Under the pieces are notes generated by a model. The model was not told where the DNA came from. It did no database searches and saw nothing but the letters and a program-made list of their open reading frames with translations. Positions 1 to 6,297 of a stretch of 20,436 nt of DNA are shown piece by piece; the stretch's first letter is position 1; each line of letters starts with the position of its first letter. A program made the translations under genes and the position numbers. This stretch comes from JBEKCP01 sp050014815. GTDB taxonomy: Bacteria > Planctomycetota > Planctomycetia > Pirellulales > Thermoguttaceae. The stretch covers positions 1-20,436 of the forward strand of contig JBEKCP010000048.1 of assembly GCA_050014815.1 (NCBI GenBank), in the 5' to 3' direction.

Positions 1-1307
1 TCGAGGCCGGCTTCGAGCTTCCGAAGTTCGGCGGAACTGCCCGCCGCAATGGCGACCACCCCGCCAAAGGGCCGGAGCTTGCGCAGCGCGACCTTCGCGT
101 CCACCGGTTGCTCCTGTTCGGTGACGATCAAACTGAAAACCCACGGCGGCAGGTCCGCCAACGGCGCCTGCACGATTTGCACCCGGTTGCCGGACAGCGT
201 GCCGTCTTTCTGAAGCGCGGCGCGAACCGCAGCGAGCCGCGCGGGGTCGGTGTCGATGGCGATCACGCGATGGAATTTCTCCGCGGCCAACGCCGTGACG
301 AGTCGACCATCTTTGAGTCCGGCGACAAGTACCCAGCCGGCATCGCACTTCTCGGCGAGCGCTTTCGCGAGAATCGATTGGTCATTCGCGGCGGAGACTG
401 GTTGCGGAGTCGGTTCGCCGACGTCGACAGGTTGGGCCGGTGCTCGTTTGGTCAAACCGATCAACTGATTGCCGGAAGTCAGGCAGACCGAGCGATCATC
501 GAAGACCCGCGATTGAATGATCTGCCCTTTCTGATTCGTCGGATCTTCCGGGCCGGCGTCGGGTTGCGGGACGTTGCCGGCGTTCCGGGAACTCTTCTCG
601 ACGGACCGGAAAATGGGAATCGCGTCGGGAGCCCTGGATTTCGCAGTGACCTTGGCGCCGGCCACGGGCGAACCGGTGGCGGCATCGACCACGTAGCCAC
701 GAATGGAGACGAGATTCGTTTCGATGTTCACGGCGCCCGAGAGTCGTTTGTCCACGCGCCGCAGCCAGCGCTCTTCGCCGGTTTTGAGATCCACGGCGAA
801 GATGAACACGCCGTCAAACACAAACGCACCGGCGCAGCCATAGACCACGCCGTTCTCAATCCCGGGCGTCGTCGTGATCGGCCAGAGCGACACGAGCCGT
901 TCATGTCCGATGCACCATGCGTTGCCGGGTCCGGGGACATACCGCCAGCGCGGCTTGCCGTCTGCCAAATTGATCGCAACCAGGGTTCCGTCGTCGCTGC
1001 CGGCCACCACCGAATCGCCGGCGATCACCGGGGCCCACCGAACCGGCGCGCTGAACGCATACCGCCATTGTTCTTGGCCGGTGGCGATGTCGTACGCTCG
1101 CAACGCGGAATCCGTCGTGGTGCCGACGATAACCAGTTTTTCCGAGACCGCCATCGAGTACGTGGAATCGCGCGGCATGTTGATCGTGTTCGACCACGCG
1201 ACGGCGCGCTGCGGCAACTGCCGCGTCCACGCGATCTGCCAATCCTCCGCCCCCCGCGCCGTCAAGGGGCCAACGCACATCACCAACAGCCAGAATTTGG
1301 TCTTCAT
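1..1307 (-). CDS. Exported PQQ-type beta-propeller / methyltransferase-like fusion (3' end outside window)
   Basis: Open for 435 codons from ATG at 1307 to the window edge, so the C-terminus is missing. A short signal peptide (about residues 1-20, ending TARGA) points to export. Residues about 25-190 hold propeller-blade repeats of the 'aYDxxTGxxxW' type: AYDIATGQEQW, AINLADGKPRW and AVDLKTGEERW. Residues about 203-222 (GYVVDAATGSPVAGAKV) match the carboxypeptidase-regulatory-like beta-sandwich signature. Residues about 310-435 read like a class I methyltransferase Rossmann fold: GWVLVAGLKDGRL at the SAM-loop position, then VIAIDTDPARLAAVRAAL. The usual glycine-rich loop (GCGDG-like) has become AGLKDG, so SAM binding is doubtful. 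No strong Shine-Dalgarno is visible. It is divergent from the propeller gene at 1611. Substrate and function are unknown; BamB-like scaffolding or redox roles are only family analogies. Confidence 0.8.
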   Translation of the reverse strand, partial: MKTKFWLLVMCVGPLTARGAEDWQIAWTRQLPQRAVAWSNTINMPRDSTYSMAVSEKLVIVGTTTDSALRAYDIATGQEQWRYAFSAPVRWAPVIAGDSVVAGSDDGTLVAINLADGKPRWRYVPGPGNAWCIGHERLVSLWPITTTPGIENGVVYGCAGAFVFDGVFIFAVDLKTGEERWLRRVDKRLSGAVNIETNLVSIRGYVVDAATGSPVAGAKVTAKSRAPDAIPIFRSVEKSSRNAGNVPQPDAGPEDPTNQKGQIIQSRVFDDRSVCLTSGNQLIGLTKRAPAQPVDVGEPTPQPVSAANDQSILAKALAEKCDAGWVLVAGLKDGRLVTALAAEKFHRVIAIDTDPARLAAVRAALQKDGTLSGNRVQIVQAPLADLPPWVFSLIVTEQEQPVDAKVALRKLRPFGGVVAIAAGSSAELRKLEAGL

Positions 1308-1342
1308 AGAGTTTGCTGCCGATTGTCAACTGATAACTGACA

Positions 1343-1385
1343 GGAAATTGGTTTCCCCCACAGGACTGAGTGTAACCAGGGGAAA
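1343..1385. other. Hairpin-forming leader in the divergent intergenic region
   Basis: GGAAA(TTGG)TTTCC at 1343-1356 forms a short stem. TTTCCCC at 1352-1358 is the inverse of GGGGAAA at 1379-1385, giving an alternative 7-bp stem. The two stems share bases and exclude each other. The site lies upstream of the leftward gene and could be an operator or a leader structure; there is no further evidence for a function. Confidence 0.25.
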
Positions 1386-1457
1386 ATAGTAAAGCAAGGC
1401 GGCTGGAAGCTTTCTTCGCCAGAAAACGCCCAGAGGTCGGTTGCCTTGGCCGGCATC

Positions 1458-1486
1458 TTGCGTCAACCGCTCGCGGACACTATAAT
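1458..1486 (+). promoter_or_regulatory. Sigma70-like promoter for the propeller gene at 1611
   Basis: TTGCGT at 1458-1463 and a perfect TATAAT at 1481-1486 are 17 bases apart. Transcription from here would give a leader of roughly 120 bases before the ATG at 1611. The promoter lies downstream of the first in-frame ATG (1446), which supports the later start. The -35 box is only half consensus. Confidence 0.5.
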
Positions 1487-1610
1487 TGGCAAGCACAACT
1501 GGCTCCGCAATATCCTGTACCGTTACGTACTCGGACCCGCTATTACTTGCGGTGCCTGCCCCCGTTTTCATCCCAAAGTCGTCCCATCTTCTGTCAATGG
1601 AGGTGTCGGC

Positions 1611-4190
1611 ATGTGTTGTTGCACGGCTGTCCGGAAGTCCAGTCGCCCGTCGACCGTCATTCTTGCTGCCGCGGTGCTGGTGGCGCAAGGCATCGCCGCC
1701 ACGTCCGTCGCCGCCGAGCCAGAACCCGGCAGCGGCGCATACCACCTGGTACTCGACAAGTCGCTGGCCGGCGGCGAACCACTGAATGTCGAACTCCGCA
1801 CCCGCGACGGCAAGATCAAATGGGCCTGGGGCACCACTCCGACCAAGGACAACATGATCCACGAAGTGGATGTGTCGGGACTGAAGCTCGAAGGCGCCAA
1901 GCTCAGCGGCCGACTCACGGCGACGGTCTGGCACATGCCCCACGAGTACACGATCAACGCCACCGTGCAAGGCGCGGACGTCAGCGGCACGTACCAAGGT
2001 TCCTGCGGCGCAACCGACGGCGCAGAACTTGGCGGCCCGCTTTCGGGCGAAATCGAGGCCCCGGCCGTTTCCGCCGGGCCGATCCGGTACGAACTCGACC
2101 TCGGCAAAGTGGTGGCCGGCGGCGGCAACCAGCACCGCCAGACCTACCTCAACTTCACGATCCGCGACGGCAAGATCGAGGACGCCAGGATCTGGCCCGA
2201 GGCCGGCGAAAGCTTTTGGCGGGGCACCATCCAACGCTGCGATCTGAAATTCACCGGCGAACGGCTCTCTGGCGCGATCACCGCCACCGTCGATTGGTCG
2301 AAGGCCATGGTCAAGACGGGCACGTATACTTTCGCCCTCGACGGCAAATGCGTCGGCAGCGCCGCCACGGGTAATCTCAAGACCCGACTCAACGGCCGCA
2401 ATTTGCCGGGCGACACCCGTTTTGTCGGCCGGATCAAGCGGGCCGACGCCACGAAGGCTACCGCTGAGAACGCCGCCTTCGTGCTGAATCTGGAAAAAGC
2501 CGTGGACGGCGCCGCCGAATTGGACGTGTATTTTGAGCGCCGCGACGACAAGTCCAGGCCCGGCATGGCCATCGCCCCAAACTATCGCCTCGGCCCGCAC
2601 GGCGTGGACACCTCGGGCCTGAAGGTCGCGGGCGGAGTGATCGAGGGCCAAATCGTCGTCAACGTCAATCCAGCCGGCTGGACGCAGAACAGTCGCCAGC
2701 CGGCGGCCTGCGTCTATAAGCTCCACGCCCGACTGGAAGACGGAAAAATCACCGGCGACTACCAAGGCCGCTACGTGCAAAGGGAGTTGGCCGGCGGACT
2801 CGCGGGAAGCGTGCGAACCTGGCGCGACGTTCAGCAGGAAAACGCCCTGGCCGCCGGGCGCGACTGGCCTTGTTGGCGCGGACCGCAGAGCAACGGCGTA
2901 GCGGTGTCGTGCGGCCGGCCGTTGGTCGATTCGCTCGCGCATGCCCGTCCGCTTTGGCGGAGCGAAGAGCGGACACCCGATGCGTGGATTTGGTCGCGGA
3001 GTGTTTCGCCGGGTGTTTCCGGCGGTTTTGCCAGCCCGATCGTCGCCGAGGGCCGCGTCTACCTGTTCTATTACCTCCCCAGCGGTACCATCTTCGCCGA
3101 AGGGGACGTGCGGAAGTCGCGCGAGCCGGCGAAGGTGAAACTCCGGGTGGCAGCCGACGAGGTGTTCCTCTGCACCGACGCCGCCACCGGCGAGACCGTT
3201 TGGAAGACCGTCGTTCCGGAAAAGGGGCTGAATTACAACTACGGGCCAGGCGGTCCCTTTATGACCCCCTGCTTTGCCAGCGGCCGGCTCTACGCGATCG
3301 GCACGATCGGCGTGGTCTATTGCCTTGATGCCGCGACAGGCCGGCTGGTTTGGCAGTCGGGCCTGGGCGCGGAGACCGACCGCTTCGCCCGCATGAGAAC
3401 CGAGTGCCTGGAGACGCCCGGACTGGCGAAGTGCAGCATGGATTTTTGCAGCGCGCCGATGGTGATCGACGGGGTGGTCGTCTGCAACGACAACCGCGAA
3501 GGCCTGGTCGGTCTCGACGCCGAGACGGGCAAACAGCTTTGGGGACCGGTGCCCGAGTGCATCAACAAGGCCAGTTCGCCTGTCCGCTGGACGCATCAAG
3601 ACAAGAACTACGTGATCGCCGCATCCTACAAGGCCGTGTGCGTCGAGCCGAAGAGCGGCCGGGTGGTGTGGGAGGTGACGGGCGTGGCCAATGCGGGCAC
3701 GCCTGGCGTCTCGGAGAACTACATGGTGCTTGGCGGGGCCTCGTCGAATTGCAACCAGCGGGCAAAACGCACGGCGGGCATGATGTGCTACCGCATCGAC
3801 CTCAATGGAGCGACCAAGGCATGGGCGCTCGATTCGGAGTTCTGCAACCACGTCACCAGCCCGATCATCCAGGACGGCCACGTCTATGGCTTCAGCAGCG
3901 ACGACACGGTGTGCCTGAAGGTCGAGACGGGAGAAGTGGTGGGCGAGGCGCCGTTCCCCAGCACGCGAAGTTGCTCCTCGCTCACGGCGGTCGACGGACG
4001 CATCCTCCGCGAGCACCTCTACCAGCGGCTCTATTGGCACAACGCCGACCCGAAGACTTTCGCGCAGCTCGGCGATCCTTGGCACCCGCCTTCCCACGCC
4101 GAGAACACGACCTCCACCATCGCCGACGGCCGGTTGTTCATCCGCGGCAAGGACGGCATCTACTGCTACGATCTGCGTCACACGGAATGA
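1611..4190 (+). CDS. Exported PQQ-type beta-propeller protein with three N-terminal beta-rich modules
   Basis: 859 residues from ATG 1611. GGAGGT at 1599-1604, six bases upstream, fixes this start over the in-frame ATG at 1446. Residues about 1-35 form a signal peptide ending near SVAAEP. Residues about 40-150, 155-280 and 290-415 look like three divergent copies of one module, each with an 'L.G..LSG..TATV'-like strand pair and 'GxxxGxYxG' turns (LEGAKLSGRLTATV, FTGERLSGAITATV, VAGGVIEGQIVVNV). From about 417 (DWPCWRGPQSNG, a common opening in planctomycete PQQ-like proteins) to the end is a propeller with CTDAATGETVWKT, CLDAATGRLVWQS and GLDAETGKQLWGP. It ends FIRGKDGIYCYDLR, almost the ending of the protein at 8164-10047, so the two are paralogues. 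Probably periplasmic. PQQ binding is not implied, because planctomycete members often lack ligands. Substrate unknown. Confidence 0.9.
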   Translation: MCCCTAVRKSSRPSTVILAAAVLVAQGIAATSVAAEPEPGSGAYHLVLDKSLAGGEPLNVELRTRDGKIKWAWGTTPTKDNMIHEVDVSGLKLEGAKLSGRLTATVWHMPHEYTINATVQGADVSGTYQGSCGATDGAELGGPLSGEIEAPAVSAGPIRYELDLGKVVAGGGNQHRQTYLNFTIRDGKIEDARIWPEAGESFWRGTIQRCDLKFTGERLSGAITATVDWSKAMVKTGTYTFALDGKCVGSAATGNLKTRLNGRNLPGDTRFVGRIKRADATKATAENAAFVLNLEKAVDGAAELDVYFERRDDKSRPGMAIAPNYRLGPHGVDTSGLKVAGGVIEGQIVVNVNPAGWTQNSRQPAACVYKLHARLEDGKITGDYQGRYVQRELAGGLAGSVRTWRDVQQENALAAGRDWPCWRGPQSNGVAVSCGRPLVDSLAHARPLWRSEERTPDAWIWSRSVSPGVSGGFASPIVAEGRVYLFYYLPSGTIFAEGDVRKSREPAKVKLRVAADEVFLCTDAATGETVWKTVVPEKGLNYNYGPGGPFMTPCFASGRLYAIGTIGVVYCLDAATGRLVWQSGLGAETDRFARMRTECLETPGLAKCSMDFCSAPMVIDGVVVCNDNREGLVGLDAETGKQLWGPVPECINKASSPVRWTHQDKNYVIAASYKAVCVEPKSGRVVWEVTGVANAGTPGVSENYMVLGGASSNCNQRAKRTAGMMCYRIDLNGATKAWALDSEFCNHVTSPIIQDGHVYGFSSDDTVCLKVETGEVVGEAPFPSTRSCSSLTAVDGRILREHLYQRLYWHNADPKTFAQLGDPWHPPSHAENTTSTIADGRLFIRGKDGIYCYDLRHTE

Positions 4191-4429
4191 ACACCCAAAG
4201 CCGGAAAGAACCGCCGATGCTCCAGCCCAATCGAGTCGTGTTCCTGCTCGCGCTTCTCGCGATGATCGCCATCGGGTCCGCACTCCCGGCCGCCCAGCCG
4301 GACTTGCCCACGCTGCTGAAGGATACCGGCGTGGAGGCCGGCGGTAGCCGTGCCCGCAGCACCCGCAGCACCCGTAGTCGATCAAGGCGGCAACCACGCC
4401 CCGCAAACCGTCAACGAAGAAAGCGATAG
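4187..4429 (+). pseudogene. Beheaded exported gene: signal peptide plus about 15 residues, then unrelated sequence
   Basis: The ATG at 4187 overlaps the TGA of the preceding gene (ATGA), which suggests original translational coupling; a second ATG is at 4217. Residues 11-36 (from MLQPNRVVFLLALLAM to LPAAQ) are a good signal peptide, followed by PDLPTLLKDTGVEAGG. That pattern resembles the start of planctomycete methyltransferase/propeller fusions, which typically read like 'LL..TGV.GGLVVHLGCGDG' at this point (recalled, not searched). After GG, at about position 4346, the frame becomes an Arg/Ser-rich low-complexity tail ending at 4429. The likely reading is a gene of the same class as the one at the left edge, cut by a rearrangement. 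Confidence 0.55.
4353..4374 (+). repeat. Nine-base tandem repeat CCCGCAGCA
   Basis: Two perfect copies of CCCGCAGCA at 4353-4361 and 4362-4370, plus a partial third (CCCG), lie exactly where the truncated gene stops making protein sense. Confidence 0.6.
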
Positions 4430-4608
4430 AGCCGGAATACGCTTGGGTCGTATGGCAGGATGGAACGGGTGTCTGGGTTGGCACCACGGAGGAGTTCAAG
4501 CACTCCAAGAGGCCAGACACCATCGTCAATGGCGAGAGGCGACCGTGTGAAGTTGGCCGTCAGGGGCCTGACGGCAGGAGCGAGGGCGGCGAACCGCCGC
4601 CGAAATGA
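4378..4608 (+). pseudogene. Orphan coding-like fragment (EYAWVVWQDGTGVWVG)
   Basis: The frame is open from just after a TAG at 4375 to TGA at 4606, with no start codon. From about 4405 to 4550 it has protein-like composition: a Lys/Pro-rich lead (RKPSTKKAIEP), then EYAWVVWQDGTGVWVGTT and EEFKHSKRPDTIVNGE. The Trp-rich segment looks like a folded small domain. The final part runs through the hairpin and IS66 C-terminal DNA in the opposite sense and is probably meaningless. I do not recognise the family. Confidence 0.3.
4556..4575. other. Strong hairpin GCCGTCAGG-GG-CCTGACGGC
   Basis: Nine-base perfect inverted arms with a two-base spacer. A second G/C-rich stem (GGCGG/CCGCC) follows at 4588-4600. 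Neither has a T-tract, so an intrinsic terminator is uncertain. The arm overlaps the stop codon of the leftward IS66 fragment and may be part of that element's 3' end. Confidence 0.5.
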
Positions 4609-4770
4609 GCATGAACCGAGTCCAGAAGAAACTCGAAGACCGAACGACCCTGCTGGGCGCAGGTGGCGATGACCGTCCAAATCCGCTCGCACCAGCGGCG
4701 GCCGGTTTCGCTTCGCGTCCCTTGGGTAATCCGTCGGTCGATCACCACAAAGCGGATCGCCTGTTCGGCC
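4560..4770 (-). mobile_element. C-terminal fragment of an IS66-family transposase
   Basis: About 68 codons ending at 4560 read from LAEQAIRFVVIDRRITQG through ETGRRWCERIWTVIATC and AQQGRSVFEFLLDSVHAHF to PPSLLP and stop. This is the characteristic end of planctomycete IS66 transposases, recognised from the ITQGTR...RRWCERIWT...QQGRSVF pattern. The DDE catalytic residues lie upstream and are absent, so it cannot transpose on its own. On its upstream side it is joined in frame to the GH43-like gene with no stop between them. No terminal inverted repeat was found immediately downstream. Confidence 0.75.
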
Positions 4771-5188
4771 AGGAACAGCACGTACTGGCCGCCGTAGCGG
4801 ATGATCTTGGGATTGTGGAGCGCCTGCCCGTCCCAACGCCCCTGGTCGCCCGGGCCAAGCGCGACCTCGGCGAAGGCGAACGGTCCTTCGGGCCGGTCGG
4901 CCACGGCGCGGACGATCACCGAGTGTTTGCGGTAGCCTTCGGGAAACCCGGTCGCCTTCGGCCAGCGCGACGCGAAGAGGTGGCACTTGCCCTCGGCCTC
5001 GATCAGCGCGCCGCACCAGACGAAGTAGTCTTTCATCTGGAAGCCGCCGTTCTTGGGCGCCGGCAGAAGGCGCTCGCGCACCGGCTTGGGCAGCGGCGCG
5101 GCCGCAGGCGGCGCTTCCGCGCCGGCCTGCCCCGCCGGAAGAAGCGCGAGGATGAGAGACAACGAGGCGAGGGAAAAAGCCGTTTTCC
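4771..5188 (-). pseudogene. N-terminal part of a GH43/GH32-like exported glycoside hydrolase
   Basis: A signal-peptide-like stretch (KTAFSLASLSLILALLPA, GQAGA) has no ATG in frame; TTG at 5162 is the only nearby start. Then KNGGFQMKDYFVWCGALIEA, HLFASRWPK, RAVADRPEGPF and WDGQALHNPKIIRYGGQYVL follow. This is the order seen in five-bladed propeller hydrolases related to GH43, where a strand reading 'HNP.I....G.YyLf' is typical. Only about 135 residues remain of a family usually above 300. The frame then enters the IS66 fragment. The upstream end abuts an inverted piece of a similar gene, which removed the start codon. Recombination rather than point decay made this pseudogene. Confidence 0.6.
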
Positions 5189-5294
5189 GGCTACGGCCAC
5201 GGGATCCATTTCGTTTCCACCGACGGCATCCGGTGGAAGCTCAACCACCCGCCGGTGGCCTATACCAACGAGATCGCGTGGGACGACGGCACCA
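5189..5294 (+). pseudogene. Inverted internal piece of a GH43-like gene
   Basis: The plus strand reads GYGHGIHFVSTDGIRWKLN followed by HPPVAYTNEIAWDDGT. This is the 'S.DG..W....PP..Y...I.WDDG' region expected some 50-100 residues downstream of the segment kept on the other strand. The head (minus) and this piece (plus) therefore point away from each other from a shared breakpoint near 5186-5192. After DDGT one missing base would be needed to continue sensibly (QRTFHG). Confidence 0.5.
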
Positions 5295-5404
5295 GCGCAC
5301 CTTCCACGGCTGGCCTGCCAGGCTCCGGATCGTCGCCGTCGCGAGGCGGCCGTCCTTCCAGGCGATGTCCACCTCGAAAACCGCCGGCGGCAACACGGCG
5401 ACAG
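5291..5404 (-). pseudogene. C-terminal remnant of a GH95-like (alpha-L-fucosidase-type) protein, frameshifted
   Basis: The minus strand reads AAGGF, then one surplus base, then EVDIAWKDGRLATATIRSLAG and QPWKVR. This matches the terminal beta-domain signature of GH95-like enzymes ('GGF.vD..WkdGkl..a.i.S..G..c.vr'). The extra base lies at about 5387, between GGTTTT and GAGGTG. Only about 35 residues of a roughly 750-800-residue family survive. It is flanked by an unrelated N-terminus upstream and the inverted GH43 piece downstream. Confidence 0.5.
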
Positions 5405-5661
5405 CCGGTGAGTTGCTTCAATTCGCCGCAGTATCGGCCCCAATGGCTGTCGTTGAAGTCCGCAGCCGACCAATTGGCCGGTGCAAGTTGCCCCAGCGCC
5501 GCCTCGGCGTCCGGTTGCGGCCCGGTCGCCACGTATACGTACCACGGTGTGGTGGCCAGGTCCAGCAGACGGACTTCCTCGGCGGAAATTTGCGCCCACG
5601 CACCCGTGCCGCCGACAATCAACAGTGTCAGAAGTAGTCTCGCGCGCCTGATGTCTTGCAT
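5405..5661 (-). pseudogene. N-terminal fragment of an exported protein
   Basis: Starts with ATG at 5661 and a clear signal peptide (residues about 1-23, RRARLLLTLLIVGG...GAWA). It continues LLDLATTPWYVYVATGPQPD and WSAADFNDSHWGRYCGELK. The 'W....FDDS.W' pattern is typical of galactose-binding-like jelly-roll domains at the front of exported planctomycete hydrolases. About 85 residues remain before the frame enters the GH95-like tail. There is no clear Shine-Dalgarno. Possibly the head of a glycoside hydrolase or esterase; the family is not identified. Confidence 0.45.
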
Positions 5662-6297
5662 CGCTGTGGCTTTCGCCTTTTGCCAATGTGGGTCAAGTGC
5701 TGAATCTGTTTCGTAACCGTTCGCGGGGTTCGGGGCGTTTGCCAGAGCCTAATCCTGAATGGTTGGCTTGCGCGCGGAGGAGGGGGTGACCGACGCAGGC
5801 AAGTCGGCCGGCCGAGGTTCCGGGAAATAGGTGGTTGTGCGGTAACCGTTAAAGAATCACCATCACCTGTTCGGCGGCCGTGATTCAGCGGGTGGCCCGT
5901 TTCCGTCGGCAGGTACCTGAGTCTCGCGGGATTCTTTCCCGCTGCGCCAGAAAATACCGGACAGATGCTTGCCGCCCTGCCGCCAGCCAGGTAGAGTGAT
6001 GGATGTTTCCTAGCTGCATCCTCGAAGTTAGGTTCGGTTACGGTTAGGTGACGGCATCGTCTTGCGGTAGGATAAAGACGGATCATCACGGCGTCAAACC
6101 ATGGCTCAGGGCGAAGGTCGTCGTTCCACCGGAAGAGCCGTTCCATCATCGGGCCGTGGCTGGACAGTTCGCCATCGAGGCGGTGCCTGTTGACATGGCC
6201 CCGTCCAGCGACGAAACTCGATCTTATCGGGCTGCCAGCGGTTCTGGTCGCCACGATACCGGTACGAAGACCGCGAACCCTAGCCAGGAGTCCCGAG
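5662..6297. other. Long intergenic stretch (about 636 bases)
   Basis: No convincing gene. It holds two copies of a GTAACCGTT motif (5713 and 5842), a 6-bp hairpin GCGGGA-TTCTT-TCCCGC at 5926-5942, and a GGTTCGGTTACGGTTAGG stretch near 6030. At about 6060-6240 both strands have weakly protein-like frames (minus: MERLFRWNDDLRPEPW), not enough to call a gene. Confidence 0.5.
5713..5726 (+). repeat. GTAACCGTTCGCGG, left copy of an inverted motif
   Basis: Matches 13 of 14 bases of the inverted copy at 8123-8136. IS66-family ends conventionally begin GTAA, so this may be a solo IS66 end. No 8-base target duplication flanks the pair. Confidence 0.45.

Noticed and set aside
108..1340. Long plus-strand open frame opposite the left-edge gene.
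   Set aside because: It has arginine-rich, low-sense composition typical of antisense frames in GC-rich DNA. The minus strand has signal peptide and propeller repeats.
1326..4529. A 1067-codon minus-strand open frame opposite the first propeller gene.
   Set aside because: The plus strand has a Shine-Dalgarno, a signal peptide and family motifs. The minus frame is a shadow of high-GC codon use.
4556..4600. Intrinsic terminator between convergent remnants.
   Set aside because: The stems are strong, but no T-tract follows on either strand. It is listed only as a hairpin.
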